64,000 bases of DNA from Bacteroidota bacterium (GTDB lineage: Bacteria > Bacteroidota > Bacteroidia > Flavobacteriales_D > Crocinitomicaceae), in the NCBI GenBank assembly GCA_030148165.1, contig JASBTZ010000010.1, forward strand, positions 1 through 64,000, written 5' to 3'. The notes beneath the pieces are model-generated. The model did not search any database. It was not told the DNA's origin and saw only the letters and a list, made by a program, of their open reading frames with translations. Each line of letters begins with the position of its first letter. The stretch's first letter is position 1. Below, piece by piece: positions 34,132 to 45,600 of the stretch. The position numbers and the translations under genes are program-made.

Positions 34132-35040
34132 TTAATACGTTGTCTGAAATGACTTTTTGATCGAACCATCGCTGTATAGAAGAATGAGTGGTTTATTAGG
34201 TTCAAAAGTAGTTTCACGGCCCATCAAATCATATACCTTGATAACTTCCCTTTCAACAGATGTTTCTGTCAGTTCAGGAACTCCGACAGTACAACCATAA
34301 ATACGGTGTTGGGTCCTCCAATTAAGCGAGGTAGGGTATAACATGCCATTGTTGCCATTTACCATATCATTGATGATAATACCGGAGCCTTCGTTGAAGT
34401 TGTAATAAGCAACAAGATTGGGATCGCTACCGTTCGGTAAACAGCCAGCATATAGGAAGATTCCCTGATCATCCATAGCCGTATCCCAAATACTGATATT
34501 ATCTAATAATCCGTTATTGTAATCTCCCGTTGCTCCAAGTGTATGCCCAAAGCTCAATTGATCCAGATTGCCACCCTGTGGCGGGTTGAGATAGGACTTC
34601 GTTTCCACTAGGGTACCTTCAATGTACAGTTTTAGTGTCTTAGCAATATTATCACGAACAATTGCAACATGTGTCCATTGATCAAAAATGACACTCCAAT
34701 TGAAGGTAACTGATTCGACAGAACCACTTGCGTATTCATGTGAATAGCGGAGTTGGGTTCCACCCGGTAGAAGTTCTACTTTATAAAGGTCATTATTGGC
34801 CAGTACACTAGAAGTATCATCTCCCATGCAAATTAAGCTCTTTAAAGAAGTCGTTGATTTAATCCTGATGTCAAACATCAGCGTCATGTTACCGGATAGC
34901 TGAGCTTCCTGACAATTCGGAACATGAATATAATCACTCGATCCCCAAAATCGGATGGAGTAGGTGGTAGCCTGAGCATTTGCAAAACCCGTAAAACAAA
35001 TAATGAAATAGAGTAGCAGTGTATAGTTAGTAGTTTTCAT
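34132..35040 (-). CDS. secreted LamG/concanavalin-like domain protein
   Basis: A 302-residue exported protein with a signal peptide (MKTTNYTLLLYFIICFTGFANA). One LamG-type jelly roll follows (about 25-215), with FDQWTHVAIVRDNIAKTLKLYIEG and LDNISIWDTAMDD, the standard LamG signatures. The last 40 residues (VIKVYDLMGRETTFEPNKPLI) resemble the second half of a T9SS tag, but the PNP start motif is missing. It may therefore be a short variant tag or be secreted another way. It probably binds carbohydrate or protein ligands. Confidence 0.8.
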   Translation of the reverse strand: MKTTNYTLLLYFIICFTGFANAQATTYSIRFWGSSDYIHVPNCQEAQLSGNMTLMFDIRIKSTTSLKSLICMGDDTSSVLANNDLYKVELLPGGTQLRYSHEYASGSVESVTFNWSVIFDQWTHVAIVRDNIAKTLKLYIEGTLVETKSYLNPPQGGNLDQLSFGHTLGATGDYNNGLLDNISIWDTAMDDQGIFLYAGCLPNGSDPNLVAYYNFNEGSGIIINDMVNGNNGMLYPTSLNWRTQHRIYGCTVGVPELTETSVEREVIKVYDLMGRETTFEPNKPLILLYSDGSIKKSFQTTY

Positions 35041-35125
35041 AGAGACCTAATATATTAAAATTCATGCGATGTTCGCCTCGTTAGAGCATGATAAAATGCT
35101 CGAATTGCACTTGTTATCAGCTGTT

Positions 35126-35305
35126 CTAATTTTTCTTTTTTCTGTTATTGTTAATCATAACGGCTGTAACTGCTATAGTAGCTCCCGCTGAAGCACCAAT
35201 GACGGCAGCAGGGCTTTCAAACTCGATGAGATAAGACACTAAGGTAGACACGAGTGCAGTTATCGCCGCAACACCTATAATGATATAAACCTGATTTACA
35301 TTCAT
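35126..35305 (-). CDS. small hydrophobic protein
   Basis: A 59-residue protein with two hydrophobic segments (VYIIIGVAAITALVSTLVSYLI and AVIGASAGATIAVTAVMI) and a basic tail (NNNRKKKN). The start at 35305 is chosen because the longer frame to 35389 reads through a terminator and tRNA-end repeat. No family is recognised. It may be a genuine small membrane protein; coding evidence is modest. Confidence 0.5.
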   Translation of the reverse strand: MNVNQVYIIIGVAAITALVSTLVSYLIEFESPAAVIGASAGATIAVTAVMINNNRKKKN

Positions 35306-35320
35306 ACCTAAATGTAATAA

Positions 35321-35365
35321 AAAAAGGAGTCCAATACTGAACTCCTTCGTTGTGATCCCGCTGGG
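35321..35365 (-). repeat. 45-bp copy of tRNA-Lys 3' end plus terminator
   Basis: The 45 bp are identical by eye to 61068-61112: a terminator-type hairpin (GGAGTTC ... GGACTCC with T-run on the minus strand) joined to the last 12 bp of the tRNA-Lys gene (gatcccgctggg on plus). No tRNA body is present here. It lies in the same orientation as the copy at the intact tRNA. Confidence 0.85.
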
Positions 35366-35526
35366 ACTCTTACATGTCTTGCGAACCACTCTTTTCTTAA
35401 GGAATTCAATATTTCAATTTTTCGCTTGGTGGATAACTTGCAAACTTTCACCGACACCATGACACACTAAAAATATAATTTCATTCACATTAAACATGTT
35501 TTTGTAAATTAGGAATCTACGCTGAA

Positions 35527-36642
35527 ATGAAATTTAGAAACTTAGTATACATATCGTTTTTTATTCTCCTCGTAGTTTCTTGCCGAAAAACAAATGAAGA
35601 GACTAATTGGACTTGGGAGTCTACTGAACTCAAGTATTCTTTTTTAAGTCATTACAGGCATCAATTTGAAATGCATGAGCACCGACTGGATTCATTGAAG
35701 ATCAACGTTGAATTGTTCGATCAGATCCCTATTATTACGCGTTTTAATATTGCCAGAGAATCATGGAAATCAGCTTGGCAGAGTTACCTTGAGTTAAAGC
35801 CCTATAAATACATATTCGAGAATATGACTGGGGTTAATGATTTTGATATTAGTCGTGTAGAGAGTCCGGGATTGAATTACGCATACTTGGATTCGACCGC
35901 CGTAAGTCCAAATACGGGAATTATTATGGATCAAGTCACCTATCCCATAATCGATTTAAACGTTATCAATTCATTACATAATCCAGGAACAGTTAACAGT
36001 ACACTGGGCTACCAGGTTTTAGAATTTTTACTTTGGGGGGAGGATAATGTTTCTCAAGTTGGTGGAACGAGAGCACATTTCGAATTTATATCTACATCTC
36101 AGACAAATATTCGTCGTCGTACTTTTCTAAATCTAGTTACAGCTCAGTTATATCAGGAATTTCAACCTTACTCATACACCAGCATTGAGAGTGAGATTTT
36201 TACCACGGAAAGCAAAGAGTTTATTGACAATGTATTAAAGGGACTAATTAAATATATAGACATTGATATTATACAGCAAGGACTTGATAAACCGCTCGAT
36301 TCGCAGGATATTGAAGATGAAATAAGTCGATTTTCAGATAATACTAAACAGGATATTCATTACATGCTAAAATCCGTCGCATCCTTAATCAATGGGAGTG
36401 ACGAAATTGACGCAGCACATGAATTCTTTTTGAAAGACTTACTAAGAAAGGTGAATACAGATGATTATAGCGATATAATGGACGCGTTAGCTCAAGCGAA
36501 AGTTTTATCGCAAGGATTATGGGATCCATTCGATACTGGGATAATTGACCCTAATGGGAGAACTGTCATGATTGAACTTAGGGATCAAATGAAAATCATC
36601 TCAGATAGAATAAAATCCATTCGCTCACAAATGGTTTTATGA
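35527..36642 (+). CDS. imelysin-like (M75) lipoprotein
   Basis: A 371-residue lipoprotein. The signal (MKFRNLVYISFFILLVVSC) has Cys19 as lipidation site. A helical domain of imelysin type has the characteristic segment GYQVLEFLLWGED (about residues 161-173). In imelysins this is GxHxxE-FLLWG; here His is replaced by Gln. Family members such as IrpA are linked to iron uptake and sit in the periplasm facing side of a membrane. No receptor or iron gene is adjacent. The second half (about 230-371) is also helical. Confidence 0.78.
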   Translation: MKFRNLVYISFFILLVVSCRKTNEETNWTWESTELKYSFLSHYRHQFEMHEHRLDSLKINVELFDQIPIITRFNIARESWKSAWQSYLELKPYKYIFENMTGVNDFDISRVESPGLNYAYLDSTAVSPNTGIIMDQVTYPIIDLNVINSLHNPGTVNSTLGYQVLEFLLWGEDNVSQVGGTRAHFEFISTSQTNIRRRTFLNLVTAQLYQEFQPYSYTSIESEIFTTESKEFIDNVLKGLIKYIDIDIIQQGLDKPLDSQDIEDEISRFSDNTKQDIHYMLKSVASLINGSDEIDAAHEFFLKDLLRKVNTDDYSDIMDALAQAKVLSQGLWDPFDTGIIDPNGRTVMIELRDQMKIISDRIKSIRSQMVL

Positions 36643-36647
36643 TTAAC

Positions 36648-37463
36648 CTAAAAGGTATAACAAAAGCCAAACTCTAAATGCCAATTTAATAAGCTCTCCC
36701 TTTGAATGTTTTTTTGTATATCCTTGTAATTCAAATACCCATCCATAATTTCTTCGTCCGTTAGATTTGGAATAAAAATTAAAGACATCGTATTATAGGA
36801 ACCTGTTTTGAAATGAATCTTATCTGTAATAGGCACCTGCAAATAAAGCCCGTATCCAAGTATAATGCCATGATACATAGGTGATTCGCGCTCACGAATA
36901 AAAACATCTACCTCAGATAAATCCTCTTCTTGACCTGAATAACTGACTGAATATCGATACTGTGAATTTATTAAACGGGAAAGAGAATAGCCGAATGAGA
37001 TTTCGTGATGAACACCTGCTCCTGCTTGCGATCCTTTTGCGCTAAGAGAAACAGTAGGTAAAACTGAGTATCTATGGATTCTTGTGCTTTCTGAATGAAG
37101 CAGAGCGGTTTGAATTTGCTTGCCTAATATGTAGCTTATAAAAGAAGATGAGATTTTCCTGTCTGGAAAGACTTCAAATTGTTTTAAACCAAGTTTTACT
37201 CCGAAACTCAGTTTCGAATTAAACACCTTGCAATAATATAAATTTGCACCATAATCGAACCAGTCCCTACCCTCAACTAGTTTGTTTGAACTCCTGACGT
37301 AATATGTGGTATCATTAAATGCTCCTGAAAATAAGGGTATGTTAGCGATACCCGTAACTGATAACGAATGGGTTTTACCCAGATACCCTACTTGAGAATT
37401 TCCGAAATATGAAATCAGTAACAATGACGATACAAGTGCGATATTTCTCACTGATTTATTCAT
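36648..37463 (-). CDS. putative outer-membrane beta-barrel protein
   Basis: A 271-residue exported protein with a signal peptide (MNKSVRNIALVSSLLLISYFGNSQ). Alternating hydrophobic/polar stretches rich in Tyr, Ser and Gly follow (HHEISFGYSLSRLINSQYRY, GIILGYGLYLQVP), and the end LEFGFCYTF is aromatic, as in barrel proteins. No specific family is recognised. It overlaps the 3' end of the M48-like gene by 8 bp, so the two form an operon. Confidence 0.6.
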   Translation of the reverse strand: MNKSVRNIALVSSLLLISYFGNSQVGYLGKTHSLSVTGIANIPLFSGAFNDTTYYVRSSNKLVEGRDWFDYGANLYYCKVFNSKLSFGVKLGLKQFEVFPDRKISSSFISYILGKQIQTALLHSESTRIHRYSVLPTVSLSAKGSQAGAGVHHEISFGYSLSRLINSQYRYSVSYSGQEEDLSEVDVFIRERESPMYHGIILGYGLYLQVPITDKIHFKTGSYNTMSLIFIPNLTDEEIMDGYLNYKDIQKNIQRESLLNWHLEFGFCYTF

Positions 37464-39339
37464 AAAAAGATGTGACGGAATGATAAATTCTATTGTTCAT
37501 TAACTTCGGAGTTAATGGTTCGAAATAACGCTCGTATTCAATATATTTCACAATCCCACTTTTTCGATCAATGAGCAAGAACGCATATAAACAATCATTA
37601 GAACGTATAATAATATCACTAACTACATATGGTATAGTTACTCCCAGTAATCCTATCGTATGGATCTTTCTGAATTTGACTTTTGGTGAATACTGAAAGA
37701 CAGCGAACGCAATGTAATCTTCAGAACCAGTTTGATCAAGATTTATTGGCAAACATGCAGTTAATTCGGAGTATTGATTTTGGGAATACATTTGAGAAAA
37801 AGAACTCTTTACTTCACTGTATTCGGTATTGCTTAGGTCACTGATATGTCCAAAAGTATATAATTCGGTTTTCTGTTCAATTACACTTTGATACTTTGCT
37901 TCATTTGAAATGTTTTTACCTTTCTTATATAATTCGATTATTGGATACACTTTGATAGTCGAATTTTCATTGATTACTTTAAGTTCATTACTTTGATAAT
38001 CGTTAAGAAACGAATCATCCTTAAATACGTTTATCAACCAATTGCTATAATAACATGAAGTGTCAGGAACGTATGTAGAATCAGTTATTATAAATTTGTC
38101 ACTACCGGCAAAGTGTCTTAACTTAAATTGTTCATCTCCTTTGATCAATTGTAGAATTTGTCTCCAACAGTTTTGAATAGCACTGTTTTCTTTCCACTTA
38201 TTCTTTAATTGATTCAAATGTTGGATCGCAATAGCTGTAATCGCAAGGCCATCGAGTTTTCTAATAATAAAAAAGAAGTTAGCTTTTTTACCCGTTATTG
38301 ACCATTGATAGATTCGATATCTATCCTGTGGAGTAATTTCACCAATTGACTTCATGGCGAGTCCAAGCCAACTATACGCTCTTAGTTCATCAAGCCTTAG
38401 GCTAGCTCCATACTTTGCTTCTTGTAAGAAAATATTATAAATCGCAGACTCATATTGTTTGTCTCTTATTTCCTGTGTCAATGTCAGTTCTTGCGCTTTT
38501 TTACGTAGCTGATACCAACGCTGGTCAGAGCTACGACTTATGGTTTTTTCCGTTATAAATTGCTTGACATTATTCAATCTTTTGTTGATCGATTCAGCGA
38601 GAGTTTTTTCATTCTCGGCAAGACCAGGTAGCGAATCAGTCGATTCACCATGGAAATTGCTAATATCAGCTGGGAGGATTACGTCTCCAACCTCGAAGTA
38701 ACTATTAGGAATAAATGTATCAACGAAAGGCTCATGTTTATTTCTTAATAGTTCAAAACAGTAAGGAATATCAATACGATCAATCAAGTTTTGTTTCTGA
38801 CAGATCTCCAAAGCAAGTTTATCCCACTTCAATTGTTCCTGAGCAGTTTCCTCCATTACTTCCAGTGTCTTATTAAAATAGGAAGCCGTGTATTCAATTT
38901 CTCTTTTACTGAAATCTTGATAATTGTTGTATTTGGCTACTTCGCGCGCTATGAAAAAATACAATAAGGCAGGAGAATCTATTTTGGATAAGAGGCCGGT
39001 TGTGATAAAAATTTCTCCGTGTGATGAACAAAATGTACCGAATAACCCAGACTGAAACGAATAAATCGAGACGGGATCGTCGCTAACCTTTTTTAAAACT
39101 GTATTTAGGTATCGATTTAAGGAATCATCTAGAATGACTCTTCCACTATTAATAAGTTCGATAACGGTTCTTTCGTAAGTACTTTTCTTGTCAGCGAAGT
39201 GAACATTTTGATCTTCAGTGGGTCGTTCAACGAAGTAACTGGATTGATCATAATCCAATGGTAATTGGCTTGTATTACTTTCTTGACCATAGATGAGACT
39301 AAGACAATTTAGTGTGATTATAAGAAGAATGTATCTCAT
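37456..39339 (-). CDS. M48-like exported protein with degenerate metalloprotease motif
   Basis: A 627-residue exported protein with a signal peptide (MRYILLIITLNCLSLIYGQ). Residues about 60-165 resemble the start of secreted M48 peptidases: LNRYLNTVLKKVSDDP, then FCSSHGEIFITTGLLSKIDSPALL and FFIAREVAKY. The last piece is where an active enzyme has HExxH; here both His are lost (R and K), while the Glu remains. The rest is unlike known domains to my eye. It could be a pseudo-enzyme with a scaffold or chaperone role. It shares an operon with the barrel-like gene downstream. Confidence 0.6.
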   Translation of the reverse strand: MRYILLIITLNCLSLIYGQESNTSQLPLDYDQSSYFVERPTEDQNVHFADKKSTYERTVIELINSGRVILDDSLNRYLNTVLKKVSDDPVSIYSFQSGLFGTFCSSHGEIFITTGLLSKIDSPALLYFFIAREVAKYNNYQDFSKREIEYTASYFNKTLEVMEETAQEQLKWDKLALEICQKQNLIDRIDIPYCFELLRNKHEPFVDTFIPNSYFEVGDVILPADISNFHGESTDSLPGLAENEKTLAESINKRLNNVKQFITEKTISRSSDQRWYQLRKKAQELTLTQEIRDKQYESAIYNIFLQEAKYGASLRLDELRAYSWLGLAMKSIGEITPQDRYRIYQWSITGKKANFFFIIRKLDGLAITAIAIQHLNQLKNKWKENSAIQNCWRQILQLIKGDEQFKLRHFAGSDKFIITDSTYVPDTSCYYSNWLINVFKDDSFLNDYQSNELKVINENSTIKVYPIIELYKKGKNISNEAKYQSVIEQKTELYTFGHISDLSNTEYSEVKSSFSQMYSQNQYSELTACLPINLDQTGSEDYIAFAVFQYSPKVKFRKIHTIGLLGVTIPYVVSDIIIRSNDCLYAFLLIDRKSGIVKYIEYERYFEPLTPKLMNNRIYHSVTSFYE

Positions 39340-39613
39340 TACTTCGGCCTTTTCAGTACTTGAAAAGTAATAAAAATAACATTTAGAAAAGGTGAATGTG
39401 GCTATTCGTGTACAATTAAATCAAACGGCGAGCGATTTCCGATATTTCATTCGATATATTACCTAATAAAACACCAGGATCCATAACAAGCAGAATACCA
39501 GGTAGATACAGTTTTTTTGTGAAAAAACAATTTGTAAATGTTGATAAAGTATGGTGCTAAATCGTTTTAATAATTGATTCGATTTCGCATTTTGTTCACC
39601 CAAATTAACCACT

Positions 39614-42600
39614 ATGAACACGAAAGTACTACTACTCGCACTTACTCTATTTTTATTTGCTGGCCATTCTTTTTCTCAAGTCATTGGAGGAAGGGATAAC
39701 AGTGAAATGACTCCAAAAGTTGCAGAAGCCACTAAACTAAGCGGTGGAGGATTTGTTGGTGATGTGAATGTAATGACAGGCGAATATGGTGCTACAATCC
39801 CATTAGGAACTGTTTCTACTCCAGCCGGTCTGAGTTATTCTTTGGAATTAAACTATACTAGTTCTTTCAGTTTTGGTCAAAACAGACCGATGACTGCTGG
39901 TATTCCTTACGGCGACGGATGGTCTCCAAATATCCCAACGGTATCGGTGGAGACCGATGTAATGCATAAGTTTTCTTGTTCCGAAATGTTTAATGATGGA
40001 GCTCCGTTTAATGATCCAAATCTGAGTTTCAATAATATTACACAGAATGAATTTAAGGCAACTGATGAGGCTGACCTCTATTGGTTCTCGCCGATGGTTA
40101 GTATTCCAGGAGTAGGTTCAGGTAGAGCAATCTTCAAGTACGTTGATGTTTCGGATGAAAAGTGTTTAGTTTTTGTCATGAACAAGTTTGAATCACCGAT
40201 CGAGATTCGATTTTATGGTAGAAAGTGGGTGGTGCGTATTGCTGATGGAACGACTTATGAATTAAACACGCATCTAGCAAATTATCGGGCTCCATCTAAT
40301 CAGAGAATACTTCATTATGACCAGGACGCCCTGATAACTAATAACGCGAACCAAAGTGTTGTTGCAGCAAATGACTATGGTGCCCATTCGCCGGCAATAC
40401 AAAATGCCATTGAACCAAAGGAGTCATACAGCGTATGGTATTGTGATCTTATCTACAATCTAAATACACCTTTGCAAGGAGTACGATTTATATATGATAA
40501 GTATGGACAGTTTAATTTTTACAAAGAGTACGAACAAGTGCGATATCAGAATGTTCGTGAAAATTTACTTGATCAGACCAACGACGTGAACTTCAGCGCT
40601 TATACTGAGGTAATTCTTAAAAAAGTACAGTCCTACGTTATCGAAACACCGGTGGATATAATAGAACTTGAATATGATATATGGGATGATGCCATTGACA
40701 ATGGGGTGATATTGGACCCAGATAATCCTAGCAACTTTGTCGTCGATGACATGTACACAGGTACTTCAATCAAGTTATGGGATGCTGATTTTGATAATTG
40801 GTTACGATATAAACACACTGCAGCCGCCTCGAACTATTTGTCAGGTCAGATAAATTCAATAAACCCCTATGTAAATACTAGTACCGGATCTTACTGGGTT
40901 GAGGATTGTCCGCCGGGGAGTGAGGCACCATTTGATCACGGATTCCTTGAAAGCGATCGTCTTGGATCTCAATACATGTATCCTGGTGATATATATGAAA
41001 TTAAAACAAACATTAGTCGTGACGACGCATATAGTTATGACATAGGCAATGGTACGATAGATATAGCTGTAAAATCTGGAACACTAGGTAATTCGGCGAC
41101 TAATGAAACCAATAATTACGTTGCCCCATTAGGTGGGAATTATGCGGCTACGGAATTTGATTTGGAAAAAGGCGAAGAATTATACAGCACTTTTAATGCT
41201 GCTGTCAAATGGCAAATGGGGCATGGTCAAGCCACGATGCAAACTTCGAATTTCTTCGTCATGCCAAACGTTCCAAGCACTTATGACGGGTTTAATATTC
41301 AGATCGGACCAGGAAATTCTGATTTAGATTTTTCAGCAGATCCTTCCACTGAATATTATTCATTACAAAATCCATTGTTGTCTGGATCATATGCGCCGCT
41401 TCCAAATGTATTAAACGCATACCCGTTTAATAGTGTAAATAGAAATTTAGCTTCGACCAAACAGATTCCTCATAATTTCGGCACAGGTCATCCTTGGGGT
41501 ATGATGATTCCGGCATATAATCAGATGGCCTTGTCAGATGCTTCATTAATAAATGCTCAACCTGACCCAGAATTGCTGTATCATACGTGGTGGTCAGACG
41601 GCAATGACCCTTGGCCTAACGTCCCTACAAAATTTGATGAAACAGTAAAGCTAAACTCGGTGGAGCTCATCCGTTATTCAAAAAATTCATACATGTTACA
41701 AGCCGTTAGGATATATCATGTAAATGGAGAATATACGGACAACAATTTGGTGCCAAACCTTGGCAAACATTTGGTTACACAGAAAAAACTAGAATATGAT
41801 TTCCATACCGAGCCAATTCTTAGGAATTACGATTATGTAGATGGAAATCCTGTAAGTATAGAAGATCAGATTTACTTACGTCGACGAGTAATTAAGTTAA
41901 GAAGAGTTCGTGAAATCCCATTAAATGGAGATCCCTATTTAGCAAATTATGGTGTTCAAGATACATCAGATGTATTGACTACTTTTTTGGAATATACCAA
42001 AGTTCTGGATGGAGAAAGCCAGCCATATACTTATGATTCCGATGAGCCTTATAGAGGGTTGACACAGTACTTGTTAACGGGTTATATCGATCATTTGGGA
42101 GGTGAAACCAGGATTGAATATTATCCTCTTCAGGCGATAAATAGTCCATCGCGGTATGCAAGTAATTATGCATTTAGCAGCTGTAATAACTATATATATA
42201 GCTCGAATAGCGATAATTCATTGGAGTCTTTTGGAAAGGGTAATTCATATACGGCTCATCTTGCAGTTAAGTTTGTGGGTAGAAGTGATGAGGACAACGA
42301 AATTTTTGATGAAGCTGACTTGAGTTTAAGTGGTTTAAAAGTCTGGGAGTATGTCTATGATCTAAATAATATCATACTCAATCCAAAGCAACTTAACTTA
42401 CCTCAGGAACATTTTAGATTACATTATTTCAATCGTTACGATGTTGCTTTCGGTAAAGTAACGGTCTTTAGCCCTGCACTTTCCACAGGTGAAAAGAACT
42501 ATACGGAATATGAGTTTTACGGGGATAATGATGGAAACTTAACAATAGAAGACTATTTATATTACGGTAAAACTAAATCAATTCGAAATTATTCGGATCA

Positions 42601-45600
42601 AGGCGTTTTACACGACGAAAAAATTATTAATTACGGGTATACTCAAGCCTTTAGAAATGCATACGAAAGACCTAATTTGATGCGAGAGCAGCTTGGGTAT
42701 GATGATCTGTTAGCCAGGTCCTACGAATATGAAGATGAATACAAGGATGAGTTGCTTGAGCTGACTGATCCTAGTGGTTTACCTGTTCAGGGGCCAAATG
42801 CATATTCCTATTTGGATGTTCCATACTTAAATGGGAATTTCACAGATCGAGAGCAGCCAAAGCTTCTTGATTTTTATTTCTACACTTTGCTTCAAGCTCA
42901 GAATCCTGATTTCTTCTTCCATTCATATTTTGTTAAGAAGACGAGTGAAATAAACCGAGTTTATGAGAATTCGTTAGTCAAGCAAGGAACAATCGTAAAT
43001 CCTACAATACCAAACACTGCTGGCGAGCGGGGTAATTCGGGTGGATCGGGAATCATTAATTCGACACCGTACAATCCAGAAACGGATGATTTATTAATTC
43101 AGGGAATAAGTAATAATGATCCATTGATTGATTCGGTATTAATAAGTGAGTCTCCACTTTCCGATATCGTATTGAATGCAGTCGTGAGTGCTTCAATGGA
43201 ACCATCAAAGAAGTCAAATGTGCTAAGTGCCCAGGGGGGATTATCAAATGATCTCTGGTTTACTTTGATAAATGATAGGGGAACATACAAAGAAAATGAG
43301 TTGTCACAAATGATATTCGTGCAGCCTTATTTTTCAGATACGACTCAAAAATATCTTATCGAGCAATCGACGGTTCGAGACAATTACAGAATCACAGGTG
43401 ACTTGCTATTAAAGAATGATTATCTGTCCGATGATGTAATTTCTTATATGATTCAGCAGGAACACTCAATGCCAGCTGAGGTATTCACAGAGGTCATCGC
43501 CGGACAACCCCAACTGTCTGAATCAGCATTGCTCAGCGTTATATATGCTGACAAATTAAAAGGGGTGAATTTAAGTCGCTCCCTGGGAGAACAGGTTTTG
43601 ACTGACACACTTTATAGAAGCATTATCAGTAGAAATGATTTCTCTAAGGAACATATAACGAGATTAATAGAGGTTGCGCCGGTATATCCATCTGACGCCG
43701 TATTAATTGATATGTTGGAATTATCGCAATTCAGTATCGCACAATTAACTAGAATCTTCGCTGTGGCGGACAGAGAGGTGGGAGCATCTGTTATTCAAAA
43801 GATTGATGAACTTTATCCCCCAAATGTTGCTGGCAAAATTAAACCAAAGCCATTCAGCGGTAATATTTTAAGTCAGTTTTGTAATAATGCAGTTATAGAG
43901 GGGAGAACCTTTATTGAAACAAAAACGGAGTATGAATATTTTGAAGCTGACTTTAATGGAATAGCTGTTGGCAAGGGATATGAAATGCTATTTGGTCACC
44001 GATCAAATGTAGATGAACCAAGTCCATACCCATATACTGTGGTTGCAGATAATTTAGGGGCACACGTCTATGAAACTAAGATCGTTAATGGAGTAAACTT
44101 AAAACATGAGCCGTCATGGCAGGTTTTCTCAATCACAACAAGTTCTGATCAGTTACCTGGAGCATATAACAGAGAAGAGTATTATTATCTGTATGATCTC
44201 CAAAACAGGTACGACAGATATTGGTATAATTATGATTACAATCCTAATAACTCGGAGTACGAAGTTGTTGAATTCGCGCTACTGGGTTCTCCGGATACAT
44301 TGACATACAATTATAATTTCCATAGTGCCTACAATCCAATGGGTGGTGGAGCATATCCCGTTCTTCCAAAAATTGACGGAATGGAAAAAAGCAGGGAGTA
44401 TGGAAATCGAGTTCTGGCATTCCAAAAGACAACCATCTCAAAAAACACAAGAGACAATAAGCCATTAATACGTTCAGAGTATTATGATTATGACAGTCGT
44501 TGGAATTATAACGATTTACCCGGGGAGCCGATTACGCAATCCTATAATGGTCCCGGATGCATATCAACTCCACCTCCAGCTGGATGTGATGGTACAAATG
44601 TGTATGACTGTACAGATTGCTACCAATTTAAATATACAACTCAGCAGGCAATGTATGCGCTGGTACCAATGGGTTATTGTGCATGGTCATCTCCTTTATT
44701 TGGAACAATGATCTGCCCGGAGGAGAATGATGTCACTGAGTTTGATCCAAATGCATTTGTATTGTACTGTAACAATGGATTAGCAACAAATAATAGGACC
44801 GTACCTAGTGATAGCACAGATACAATTCCTGGTGGTGGGACCGGAAGAAAACCCCTGGAAGCTGCGTTAACTGCATTGCAAATGAGGTCTGTTTCCGTTC
44901 AGCTAGACACACTGGATCACTCTCTGGACCAAGAGTTTGCACTCAGAAGATTGGACACGAAGAATGAGTACATCGCTGAATTCTATGTTGGTGACCCAGC
45001 GGTGCTTGACGCTAATGGATTTGCGGCACCTTATGAAATGATACCGCCATTTGATCATCTTAAAGTAAGGAATATTCTTGAACGAAACAGGTATTTACAA
45101 CCGGCATTAGAAGAAAACCAAGTTGGGCTTCAAACGAAGTATTATTACGATGTATCGCAGATGTATTGGAACGTTGATGTAAACTGCGTAGACCCCTTCC
45201 TATCTAATAACTATACATCTTTTGAAAATAGAGATATTGGTCTTCCCACGAGAATTTGTGTTGGTTATAATAAGCTGGATTCACTTTCAGCGACCTACCG
45301 TTATAATAATATTGCTTTAGTATCCGATGTTACTCAACCTTCAGGCTACCGCATGGAATACGAATTTGATGATTACAATAGATTAGTGAAGACACTTGAA
45401 AGAGGAGCAAATCTAAATAACTCTAGGGAGATTTCATCGATGACGTATAACTACTGGCGTCATAATTTTAATCTTGGTTTCGATCAGCGCATAGACGAAA
45501 ATTATATTGGGACAACTCTAACCACTGATAATCAAGGACAGCAGGAATTAAGACAGGTATTTATGGACCCTCTAGGAAGAAATCATAGTGTGATTTCAGC

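Noticed and set aside
35306-35389. N-terminal extension of the 59-residue protein (SGITTKEFSIGLLF phrase)
   Set aside because: The extension is translation of the 45-bp tRNA-end/terminator repeat; the start at 35305 is preferred.
37456-39339. Active M48 zinc protease
   Set aside because: The HExxH positions read REVAK, so zinc ligands are absent.
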